A stretch of DNA of 5,392 nt from Thermoplasmatota archaeon. Its GTDB lineage: Archaea; Thermoplasmatota; Penumbrarchaeia; Penumbrarchaeales; Penumbrarchaeaceae. Numbering within the stretch: the first letter of the stretch is position 1; every line of letters begins with the position of its first letter. Below the pieces are notes generated by a model. It did no database searches. It saw nothing but the letters and a program-made list of their open reading frames with translations, and was not told the DNA's origin. The position numbers were made by a program, and so were the translations under genes. The DNA is taken from positions 1-5,392 of the forward strand of contig JAUVCY010000153.1 of NCBI GenBank assembly GCA_030595585.1, given 5' to 3'. Below, in pieces: positions 1-4,831 of the stretch.

Positions 1-242
1 ACGTGTTTCATTATGTCCGAGGTGCGCTTCAGGGAGTACCCCTGGTTGTACAGGGACACCCCTTTGAGCACCCTCTCGGGCGGGTTGTTGAGGTATGGCA
101 GTTCCGTATGGGAGAAAATTCGATCACATCCCCTGCACATGTAGATCTGCACCTCTTCCCTGGAGGTCTCCCTCTTTCCATGTTTAATGGTGTTCTCCGA
201 TCCGCACCTTGGACAAATCACGCTCGTGCGATCGATCTCCAC
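1..242 (-). CDS. Zinc-ribbon transposase-like protein, N-terminal 80 residues (runs off left edge)
   Basis: Reading leftward from a GTG at 242 gives an 80-codon open frame that continues past the window edge. It has two CxxC knuckles (C10/C13 in CPRCGS and C36/C39 in MCRGCDRIF) 22 residues apart, with a K-rich stretch and QxYxC between them, followed by YNQGYSLKRTSDIMKHV, which looks like the helix-turn-helix that follows the zinc ribbon in many archaeal IS1/IS6-like DDE transposases. The catalytic domain would lie outside the window. GTG 242 is the first start-like codon after the in-frame stop at 279-281; no SD is visible, but the A/T block at 284-298 could serve it. Family membership is inferred from the zinc ribbon plus HTH layout; a non-mobile transposase-derived regulator is possible. 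It is transcribed divergently from the operon at 365. The plus-strand open frame opposite is a shadow of it. Confidence 0.72.
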   Translation of the reverse strand, partial: MEIDRTSVICPRCGSENTIKHGKRETSREEVQIYMCRGCDRIFSHTELPYLNNPPERVLKGVSLYNQGYSLKRTSDIMKH

Positions 243-283
243 GTTTGAATTGTTTTCGGTTTGAAGATGGTTTCGGAATCAGG

Positions 284-298
284 TATTTATATATATAT
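284..298 (+). promoter_or_regulatory. TATA box region, probable promoter of the 365-3338 operon
   Basis: An uninterrupted A/T block (TATTTATATATATAT) stands out from its surroundings. With usual archaeal spacing, transcription would start near 315-322, giving a leader of about 45 nt that contains the SD at 355-359. The block is nearly symmetric in composition and could also serve the divergent transposase-like gene ending at 242. No operator is clearly visible. Confidence 0.6.
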
Positions 299-354
299 CT
301 CCATTGAACCGCCTACGCTGATGATCTCGACCCATCGAGAACGTAACTTTTAAT

Positions 355-359
355 GAGGT
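355..359 (+). promoter_or_regulatory. Shine-Dalgarno site deciding the start at 365
   Basis: GAGGT lies five bases before ATG 365. The upstream in-frame ATG at 353 has no SD (it is preceded by CGTAACTTTTA) and itself overlaps this site, so ATG 365 is preferred and the protein begins MKKGRSITIAV rather than MRFRMKKG. Confidence 0.6.
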
Positions 360-364
360 TTCGC

Positions 365-1213
365 ATGAAGAAAGGTAGGAGCATAACCATCGCGGTCCTG
401 TCCAGACAGAGGGAGATCACGATAGGCTCCACCGTTCTCCTGCTTCGGACACTTGCTCAAAAGGGTTTCACGTCCCGGATCATCGTGATAGATAACGGCT
501 CCACGGACAGGACCGTCAAGCTCGCCTCCAGGGCCGGCGCAAAGGTCATCAGCTATCCCCACAGAGTAGATCGGGGCGAGGTGATCAACAAGGCCCTTGA
601 CGTGGGAAAGAGGTCCAGTACGGACCTGTTCCTCATCCTCGACGTAATGGGGGGGAATACGGCAGAGGATGCCCTTCACCTTATGGATACCGTCAAGGAG
701 AAAGGAGATAATTTCGCATCCGCCTATATCGTCCCGGAGAAGGGGGAGGACACCATCGGATGTTGGGCCATTGACAGGAAGCTGATCAAGAGGATCTCCA
801 CCACGGGAAAGCTGGAGGATGCCCTGTTCGACATGATGAAGAAGAACAAGCTTGACTACCAGAAGATCAAGGGTAAGATATCCACCCCTTCCAAGAGGAA
901 GAAGGGGGTGATGAAATGGCTTCCGTCCATGGGGCCGATGGAGCTTCTGAGCCACATCAGGATGGCACACCCCCTGAAGTTCTACGGGGGTATCGGGATG
1001 CTGATCCTGCTCTCCTCGCTGGCAACCGGATTCTACACCATAGGCTATTTTTACACGGAACAGCAGCTCGAGTACGTCTCGGCCTTCCTGACCGTCATGC
1101 TCGTCATGGTAGGAGGGTTCTTCCTCACCGCGGGATTGATGCTCAACTCCCTTCGGGTCCTCTTTGAAAGGCTTGAGGCGACCGTTAACTGGATGAAAAA
1201 GGAGGTTGATTGA
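365..1213 (+). CDS. Degenerate GT2-family (DPM/AglJ-like) membrane glycosyltransferase-like protein
   Basis: The 282-residue product has a GT-A-like N-terminal domain followed by two hydrophobic helices (about 207-230 and 237-262) and a basic tail, the layout of archaeal dolichyl-phosphate sugar synthases such as AglJ. IDNGSTDRT at 42-50 matches the GT2 nucleotide-binding strand. Compared with the intact paralogue at 1559, the Pro-Ala-x-Asn-Glu start motif is replaced by VLSRQRE (11-17). The metal-binding DxD region (LDGDGQH in the paralogue) reads LDVMGGN (92-98), and the GSR motif and about 30 residues before the acceptor-site SGYR are missing; GCWAIDRKL (132-140) stands where SGYRAIHRR would be. 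The fold is probably kept, but ordinary metal-dependent transfer is doubtful. It may be a non-catalytic partner of the GT2 at 1559 or use an unusual mechanism. It is the first gene of the operon and ends 1 nt before the next start. Confidence 0.8.
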   Translation: MKKGRSITIAVLSRQREITIGSTVLLLRTLAQKGFTSRIIVIDNGSTDRTVKLASRAGAKVISYPHRVDRGEVINKALDVGKRSSTDLFLILDVMGGNTAEDALHLMDTVKEKGDNFASAYIVPEKGEDTIGCWAIDRKLIKRISTTGKLEDALFDMMKKNKLDYQKIKGKISTPSKRKKGVMKWLPSMGPMELLSHIRMAHPLKFYGGIGMLILLSSLATGFYTIGYFYTEQQLEYVSAFLTVMLVMVGGFFLTAGLMLNSLRVLFERLEATVNWMKKEVD

Positions 1214-1214
1214 A

Positions 1215-1562
1215 ATGGAATGGGAGGAGAGGCCCTGGGGCCGATACAAGGTGATCTACGAGGGCAGGGACCACAAGGTCAAGAGGATAGAGGTGGAGCC
1301 CTTCAGGAGGCTGTCGTATCAGTCCCACGAACACAGGATGGAGAGGTGGATGATCGTCGAGGGAAAGGCCACTGTGACCCTTGATGGTACCGTCAAGGTC
1401 TTCGATGTGGGCAAGGTCGTTTACGTGGGGAAGAGGCAGAAGCATCGGCTCGCAAATGAGACCGAGGAGCTTCTGGCCATCGTTGAGGTTCAGATCGGAA
1501 AGTACCTGGAGGAGGATGATATCGTCAGGTACGAGGATGATTTCGGGAGGGTCGAGCAGTGA
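1215..1562 (+). CDS. Stand-alone mannose-6-phosphate isomerase type II cupin domain
   Basis: The 115-residue protein is almost all cupin. It follows the C-terminal isomerase domain of bifunctional ManC/AlgA (PMI type II): RPWGRYKVI (6-14), KVKRIEVEPFRRLSYQSHEHRMERW (21-45), a KHRLAN block (76-81) and IEVQIGKYLEEDDIVRYEDDFGR near the end. Expected metal ligands are present: Q36, H38 and/or H40, E43 and H77. In that family the domain interconverts mannose-6-phosphate and fructose-6-phosphate. The mannose-1-phosphate guanylyltransferase half normally fused to it is absent and is not elsewhere in the window. ATG 1215 is chosen because GGAGGT at 1201-1206 precedes it by eight bases; the upstream in-frame TTG at 1206 overlaps that SD. 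Its end overlaps the next gene (GTGA, 1559-1562), so it is translationally coupled between two GT2 genes. It could instead act on a nucleotide-linked sugar, as some small cupins do. Confidence 0.85.
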   Translation: MEWEERPWGRYKVIYEGRDHKVKRIEVEPFRRLSYQSHEHRMERWMIVEGKATVTLDGTVKVFDVGKVVYVGKRQKHRLANETEELLAIVEVQIGKYLEEDDIVRYEDDFGRVEQ

Positions 1563-2482
1563 AGATAGCCGCCGCCATCCCCGCCTGGAACGAGCAGAAG
1601 GCGATCTCATCCGTGGTCCTTCTTACAAAGGAACACGTTGATAAGGTACTGGTGGTGAACGACGGCTCCGCGGACAGGACCGAAATGCTCGCAAGGATGG
1701 CGGGGGCGGAGGTGATCTCACACAAGGAGAGCAGGGGAAAGGGCGGAGGTATAGCCACCGCATTGAAATGGGCCCGTGATTCCGATGTTGATATCCTGGT
1801 CCTCCTTGACGGCGACGGACAGCACGATCCCGCCGCCATACCGACGTTGATAGAGCCCATCCTCAAGGGAGAGGCGGATATCACCATCGGCTCCAGGTGG
1901 CATCACGATAAGGGGCTCAAGGAGATGCCCTTCCACCGGATCATGGGGAACTGGGTCCTCTCTACAGCCACGTCGATGTCCCTCTCCAGGAAGATCAAGG
2001 ACTCGCAGTCCGGGTACAGGGCAATTCACAGGAGGACCTTCGATTCTTTTTCCGGTGCCATGGAGACCGGCTTCGCAGTGGAGTCTGAGATGATAACGCT
2101 GGCCGACAAGGATGGGCACAGGTGGAAGGAGGTGGGCATACCCGCATCCTACGAGGAGCTTGACACCTCAACGCATGGGTCCTTCTACCACGGCCTCTCC
2201 GTGCTTGGCAAGGCCATGAGGCTGATGAGGATGTATCAGCCCGCCAGGTTCTTCCTGGCAATGAGTTTGATACCCATGATCATGGCCGGTATAGTGGTGG
2301 TCTATTCGAGGATCACCTATCCCGACGTGAACCTGCTTCCCGTTGGGTCCATGTACATCGTCGTAACGATGGTGGTTCTGATGAACTACCTCTGGTTCTG
2401 CGGGATCATGTTGGCAGGCGTGAACAGGACCGCAGACAGGATGCTCAGGATGATCATCCGGTCAGGTGAGAAAGATGGATAG
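1559..2482 (+). CDS. GT2-family glycosyltransferase, dolichyl-phosphate sugar synthase type (DPM1/AglJ-like)
   Basis: The 307-residue product carries an intact GT2 set: IPAWNE (7-12), VVNDGSADRT (32-41), SRGKGGGIATAL (58-69), the metal-binding DGDGQHD (84-90), ITIGSR (108-113) and DSQSGYRAI (148-156). Two membrane helices follow (about 229-250 and 262-286), ending in a short charged cytoplasmic tail. This is the layout of archaeal enzymes that move a sugar from a nucleotide donor to dolichyl or polyprenyl phosphate on the cytoplasmic face, as AglJ does at the start of archaeal N-glycan assembly. The sugar cannot be read from sequence; the cupin next door hints at a mannose-related donor. The start is GTG 1559, with GGGAGG at 1545-1550 eight bases before it and a 4-base overlap with the cupin stop. 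It overlaps the patatin gene by eight bases. Confidence 0.88.
   Translation: MKIAAAIPAWNEQKAISSVVLLTKEHVDKVLVVNDGSADRTEMLARMAGAEVISHKESRGKGGGIATALKWARDSDVDILVLLDGDGQHDPAAIPTLIEPILKGEADITIGSRWHHDKGLKEMPFHRIMGNWVLSTATSMSLSRKIKDSQSGYRAIHRRTFDSFSGAMETGFAVESEMITLADKDGHRWKEVGIPASYEELDTSTHGSFYHGLSVLGKAMRLMRMYQPARFFLAMSLIPMIMAGIVVVYSRITYPDVNLLPVGSMYIVVTMVVLMNYLWFCGIMLAGVNRTADRMLRMIIRSGEKDG
2464..2469 (+). promoter_or_regulatory. Shine-Dalgarno site deciding the start at 2475
   Basis: AGGTGA lies within the end of the GT2 gene, five bases before ATG 2475. The alternative GTG start at 2466 lies inside this site and has no SD of its own, so the protein is taken to begin MDSLGLALGGG. Confidence 0.6.
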
Positions 2483-3338
2483 TCTGGGGCTCGCCCTTGG
2501 CGGAGGTGCCGCGAGAGGATGGGCACACATGGGGGTACTGGAGGCGCTGGACGAGGAGGGCGTTGATATCCACATGGTGGCGGGTACGTCGTTCGGGGCG
2601 GTTGTGGGGTCCACGTACTGCTTCGGCTCCCATCGGGACCTGCTGGAGATCGGGAAGGAGGTGGACCTTGGAAGGATGCTTTCGTTCTTCAACCTCAGCA
2701 TTCTGAACAGGAGCGGGCTTTCCGATGGTGCCAGGATAGAGGAGTTCTTCAGGAAGAGCATGGATGTTCCCGATATCGAGAAGATGATGATCCCTTTTAA
2801 TGCTGTAGCCTGCGACCTCAATACGGGTGAGAAGGTTGTGTTCGATAAAGGGGATACTCTATTTGCGGTGATGGCCTCCTGTGCGGTCCCCGTGATGTTC
2901 ACCACGAGGGAATACCAGGGGAGGACCCTTGTTGATGGAGGGCTGGTGGACCCCGTTCCCGTTGACGTTGTCAGGGATATGGGGGCGGATAAGGTGATAG
3001 GGGTGGACCTGAACCACTACCTGCCGGACAGGAGGGCCCGCGGGGAGATGATCCTCGAGAAGGAGCACAGGTCCCTCCTCTCCAGGTTCGAGGAGATGAT
3101 ATTGGTTCACGACCTCAGATCGGATAGAATGAGCATGTGGGACGTGTTCTTCAATTCGCTGTTTTTGGCGGTGAAACAGGTGACGGAGAAGAACCTGCTC
3201 ACGCATCCGCCGGACGTGTTGATAAGCCCGGATCTCAGAAGCATTAACTTCATGGATTTCCATCGGTCCGAGGAGGCGTTGGAGATCGGGAAGAGGGCGG
3301 CGCTCTCCAAGATGAAAGAGATCAAGGCGCTTCTTTAG
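2475..3338 (+). CDS. Patatin-like phospholipase / serine acyl hydrolase
   Basis: The 287-residue protein is a single patatin domain of the RssA/NTE type. The oxyanion-hole motif LGGGAARG is at 8-15, the nucleophile elbow GTSFG at 37-41 with Ser39 as nucleophile, and the catalytic dyad Asp154 lies in VDGGLVDPVPV (153-163). Length is close to bacterial RssA-like proteins. No signal peptide or clear membrane helix is seen, so it is probably cytoplasmic or peripheral. Patatins hydrolyse acyl esters of lipids; the substrate here is unknown, and archaeal membrane lipids are mainly ether-linked, so a phospholipid role cannot be assumed. It is translationally coupled to the GT2 gene (8-base overlap), suggesting a job tied to lipid-linked sugars or to the membrane where they are made. 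The operon ends after it in AT-rich sequence. Confidence 0.9.
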   Translation: MDSLGLALGGGAARGWAHMGVLEALDEEGVDIHMVAGTSFGAVVGSTYCFGSHRDLLEIGKEVDLGRMLSFFNLSILNRSGLSDGARIEEFFRKSMDVPDIEKMMIPFNAVACDLNTGEKVVFDKGDTLFAVMASCAVPVMFTTREYQGRTLVDGGLVDPVPVDVVRDMGADKVIGVDLNHYLPDRRARGEMILEKEHRSLLSRFEEMILVHDLRSDRMSMWDVFFNSLFLAVKQVTEKNLLTHPPDVLISPDLRSINFMDFHRSEEALEIGKRAALSKMKEIKALL

Positions 3339-3364
3339 ATGTTAAGAATTTATAAATTTTAATT
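3339..3364. other. AT-rich stretch after the operon with a 12-bp perfect palindrome
   Basis: The stretch between the patatin stop and the first repeat module is nearly all A/T. It contains the perfect palindrome AATTTATAAATT (3347-3358) followed by TTAATTATTATAATT. The T-rich plus strand could end operon transcription, and TTTATAAAT could be a TATA box for the array. The sequence does not decide between these. Confidence 0.35.
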
Positions 3365-3484
3365 ATTATAATTAATACGTTAAGAACAAGACCATACCTT
3401 CTGAAAAATCAGTAGTTTTTCCTGGCCAACGTTTGGATGATGTTTATAATGTTCTTATTCCTTAGCTATAAGTGTTGATAAACG
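3365..3484 (+). repeat. wecB-head module 0 (120 bp, most decayed copy)
   Basis: This is the first of three tandem modules. Its head aligns base for base with the first 30 bases of wecB, but ATT (3365-3367) replaces the start ATG. AGAACAAGACCA (3383-3394) matches GGAACAAGACCA of wecB; the frame then stops at TAG 3413. The core has the shared elements: ACCTT (3396-3400), hairpin GAAAAA/TTTTTC (3403-3408 with 3416-3421), GGCCAACGTTT (3424-3434), then TTTATAAT at 3443-3450 and GTTCTTATTCC (3451-3461). It ends in GTTGATAAACG directly before the next module's ATG. Confidence 0.8.
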
Positions 3485-3600
3485 ATGATATCGATTGTAT
3501 TGGGTACTAGACCTGACCTTCGGAAAATCAAAGATTTTCCTGGCCAATGTTTAATCAATGATAATAATGGGCGTGTGCCCGGTTTAAGAGCTGATGTAAG
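3485..3600 (+). repeat. wecB-head module 1 (116 bp)
   Basis: It opens with ATG (3485) and encodes MISIVLGTRPD, the first ten residues of wecB plus Asp for Glu, using other synonymous codons (GGT ACT AGA CCT). The core follows: GACCTTC, perfect 8-bp hairpin GGAAAATC/GATTTTCC (3522-3529 with 3533-3540, loop AAA), GGCCAATGTTT (3542-3552), a weak TATA-like TGATAATA (3559-3566), and GGGCGTGTGCCC (3569-3580), an exact complement of the next module's head. The wecB-like frame stays open for 39 codons and stops at 3602-3604. Confidence 0.85.
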
Positions 3601-3718
3601 ATGATTTCAATTGTATTGGGCACACGCCCAGACCTTTGAAAAATCAAAGATTTTTCAGGCCAATGTTTCTATAATGTTTATATTGGTCTTATTCCTTAAC
3701 TCAAATCGTTGATAAACG
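3601..3718 (+). repeat. wecB-head module 2 (118 bp), carrying the likely wecB promoter
   Basis: It opens with ATG (3601) and encodes MISIVLGTRPDL followed by TGA (3637-3639), with a third codon set (GGC ACA CGC CCA). The core has the perfect hairpin GAAAAATC/GATTTTTC (3638-3645 with 3649-3656, loop AAA), GGCCAATGTTT (3658-3668), TTTATATT (3677-3684) and GGTCTTATTCC (3685-3695). It ends in CGTTGATAAACG immediately before the real wecB start at 3719. Confidence 0.85.
3677..3684 (+). promoter_or_regulatory. TATA box within module 2, probable wecB promoter
   Basis: TTTATATT lies at -42 to -35 relative to the wecB ATG, exactly the offset of TTTATAAT (3443-3450) relative to the ATG of module 1. 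Transcription would start near 3705-3708, giving a leader of only about a dozen bases. No SD is seen before ATG 3719, in keeping with a very short leader. Confidence 0.5.
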
Positions 3719-3747
3719 ATGATATCGATTGTATTAGGAACAAGACC
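3685..3747 (+). repeat. Imperfect inverted repeat spanning the wecB start codon
   Basis: GGTCTTATTCC (3685-3695) is complementary, with one mismatch, to GGAACAAGACC (3737-3747) inside wecB codons 7-10. Pairing extends inward imperfectly: TTAACTCAAATCG on the left against CGATTGTATTA on the right. The start codon and GATAAACGATGATAT lie in the loop, which itself holds ATCGTT/AACGAT (3705-3710 with 3715-3720). It could be an operator, an RNA structure if transcribed from upstream, or paired arms of a recombination site. Confidence 0.6.
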
Positions 3748-4789
3748 AGAGATAATCAAGATGGCTCCTATCATCAGGGAGTGCGAGAGGAGGGGGACGC
3801 CGTATCATATCCTTCATACCGGACAGCACTACTCCTACGAGATGGACCGCACCTTCTTCGAGGGGCTGGAGCTCCCTGATGCACATCACAACCTCGACGT
3901 GGGCTCTGGCAGCCATGCCAACATGACCGGAGATATCATGAAGGGTATCGAGAAGGTTTATTCACGGGAGAAACCGTCCGAGGTCCTGGTCCAGGGGGAC
4001 ACCAATACGGTGTTGGGCGGGGCGCTTGTAGGTGCAAAGATGCACGTTAAGGTAGGGCACGTCGAGGCTGGCCTTCGCTCCTTTGACAGATCCATGCCCG
4101 AGGAGGTGAATCGAGTGGTTGCGGATCACGTATCCGACCACCTGTTCGCACCAACCGAATTGAGCAGGAAGCTTCTGCTCGACGAGGGGATCCCCGATGA
4201 TAGGATATTCGTCACCGGCAACACCGTTGTCGATTCCGTCATGGAGAACCTGGAGATCTCCAGGAATAGAACGGATCCGCTGAAGGAGCTGGGTCTGTCC
4301 GATAAACGATACCTACTGGTAACTGCGCACCGTGCCGAGAACGTTGACGTGGAGTCCCGGCTCTCCGGCATCCTCAAGGGTGTGACCGAACTTGGATCGG
4401 AGTTCGATCTTCCAGTGATCTATCCCATCCATCCAAGGGCCAGAAAGATGATAGATAGCTTCGGCCTCGATACGACCGGTATCGAACTGATCACGCCCGT
4501 GGGGTTCCTGGAGTTCCTCAGGCTGGAATCCTCCGCCAGGCTTGTGTTGACGGATTCGGGAGGACTGCAGGAGGAGACGTGCATACTTGGCGTTCCCTGC
4601 GTCACCCTCAGGGACAATACCGAGAGGCCCGAGACCATAGATGTGGGCTCCAATGTCCTGGCGGGGACCGATCCCGAAAATATTTTGAAGATGGGGCGCC
4701 AGATGTTGAAAGTAAAAGGAAACTGGGAGAACCCGTTCGGAGATGGGAATGCGGGGAAGAAGATAGTGGATATCATCCTTGACGCATGA
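3719..4789 (+). CDS. wecB: UDP-N-acetylglucosamine 2-epimerase (non-hydrolysing)
   Basis: The 356-residue product is full length for the family, with two Rossmann-like GT-B-type domains. It interconverts UDP-GlcNAc and UDP-ManNAc in the cytoplasm, feeding ManNAc or ManNAcA into surface glycans. Motifs: GTRPEIIKMAP (7-17), HTGQHYSYEM (33-42), VQGDTNT (91-97), HVEAGLRS (114-121), MPEEVNR (126-132), TAHRAEN (202-208), TDSGGLQEE (278-286) and RDNTERPET (298-306). Residues matching those important in bacterial WecB are present: R9, D94, E116, E128/E129 and H204. ATG 3719 is fixed by the conserved MxxIVLGTRPE start. The first ten codons are AT-rich (ATT GTA TTA GGA ACA AGA CCA), unlike the GC-rich body, and belong to the repeat module family upstream. 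It is not coupled to the patatin operon; promoter and 5' end come from module 2. The UDP-ManNAc dehydrogenase often found next door (WecC) is not in the window. Confidence 0.95.
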   Translation: MISIVLGTRPEIIKMAPIIRECERRGTPYHILHTGQHYSYEMDRTFFEGLELPDAHHNLDVGSGSHANMTGDIMKGIEKVYSREKPSEVLVQGDTNTVLGGALVGAKMHVKVGHVEAGLRSFDRSMPEEVNRVVADHVSDHLFAPTELSRKLLLDEGIPDDRIFVTGNTVVDSVMENLEISRNRTDPLKELGLSDKRYLLVTAHRAENVDVESRLSGILKGVTELGSEFDLPVIYPIHPRARKMIDSFGLDTTGIELITPVGFLEFLRLESSARLVLTDSGGLQEETCILGVPCVTLRDNTERPETIDVGSNVLAGTDPENILKMGRQMLKVKGNWENPFGDGNAGKKIVDIILDA

Positions 4790-4805
4790 ATTGGGACACA
4801 TTTTC

Positions 4806-4813
4806 AAATATAT
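4806..4813 (+). promoter_or_regulatory. TATA box for a probable leaderless transcript
   Basis: AAATATAT lies about 22-26 bases before ATG 4832 in the short gap after wecB, and no SD precedes that ATG or the in-frame ATG at 4841. The spacing suggests transcription begins at or very near the start codon. No clear terminator for wecB is visible in this gap. Confidence 0.5.
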
Positions 4814-4831
4814 CATAGCGGATATACCCTC

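Noticed and set aside
3..248. Plus-strand open frame of 81 codons at the left edge
   Set aside because: The minus strand encodes a zinc ribbon with two CxxC knuckles and an HTH; the plus frame is its shadow.
350..1249. Minus-strand open frame of 299 codons opposite the first operon gene
   Set aside because: Its translation shows no domain and is rich in His/Pro/Arg, typical of the antisense of a GC-rich gene; the plus strand encodes a clear GT2-like protein with an SD.
3601..3639. Twelve-codon frame in module 2 as a gene
   Set aside because: It is only a wecB head followed by TGA inside the core hairpin; it is treated as part of the repeat.
3365..3718. CRISPR array
   Set aside because: Whole 116-120 bp units repeat; there are no short identical repeats separated by unique spacers, and the repeats are copies of a gene's 5' end.
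3365..3718. Integron attC-like cassette array
   Set aside because: The paired arms and hairpins are suggestive, but I see no convincing RYYYAAC/GTTRRRY core pair in consistent positions and no cassette genes or integrase.
4313..4816. Minus-strand open frame of 167 codons opposite wecB
   Set aside because: wecB is unmistakable on the plus strand with all family motifs; the antisense frame has none.
4790..4831. Terminator after wecB
   Set aside because: No hairpin or poly-T run is visible in the 42-base gap; only the TATA block for the next gene is supported.
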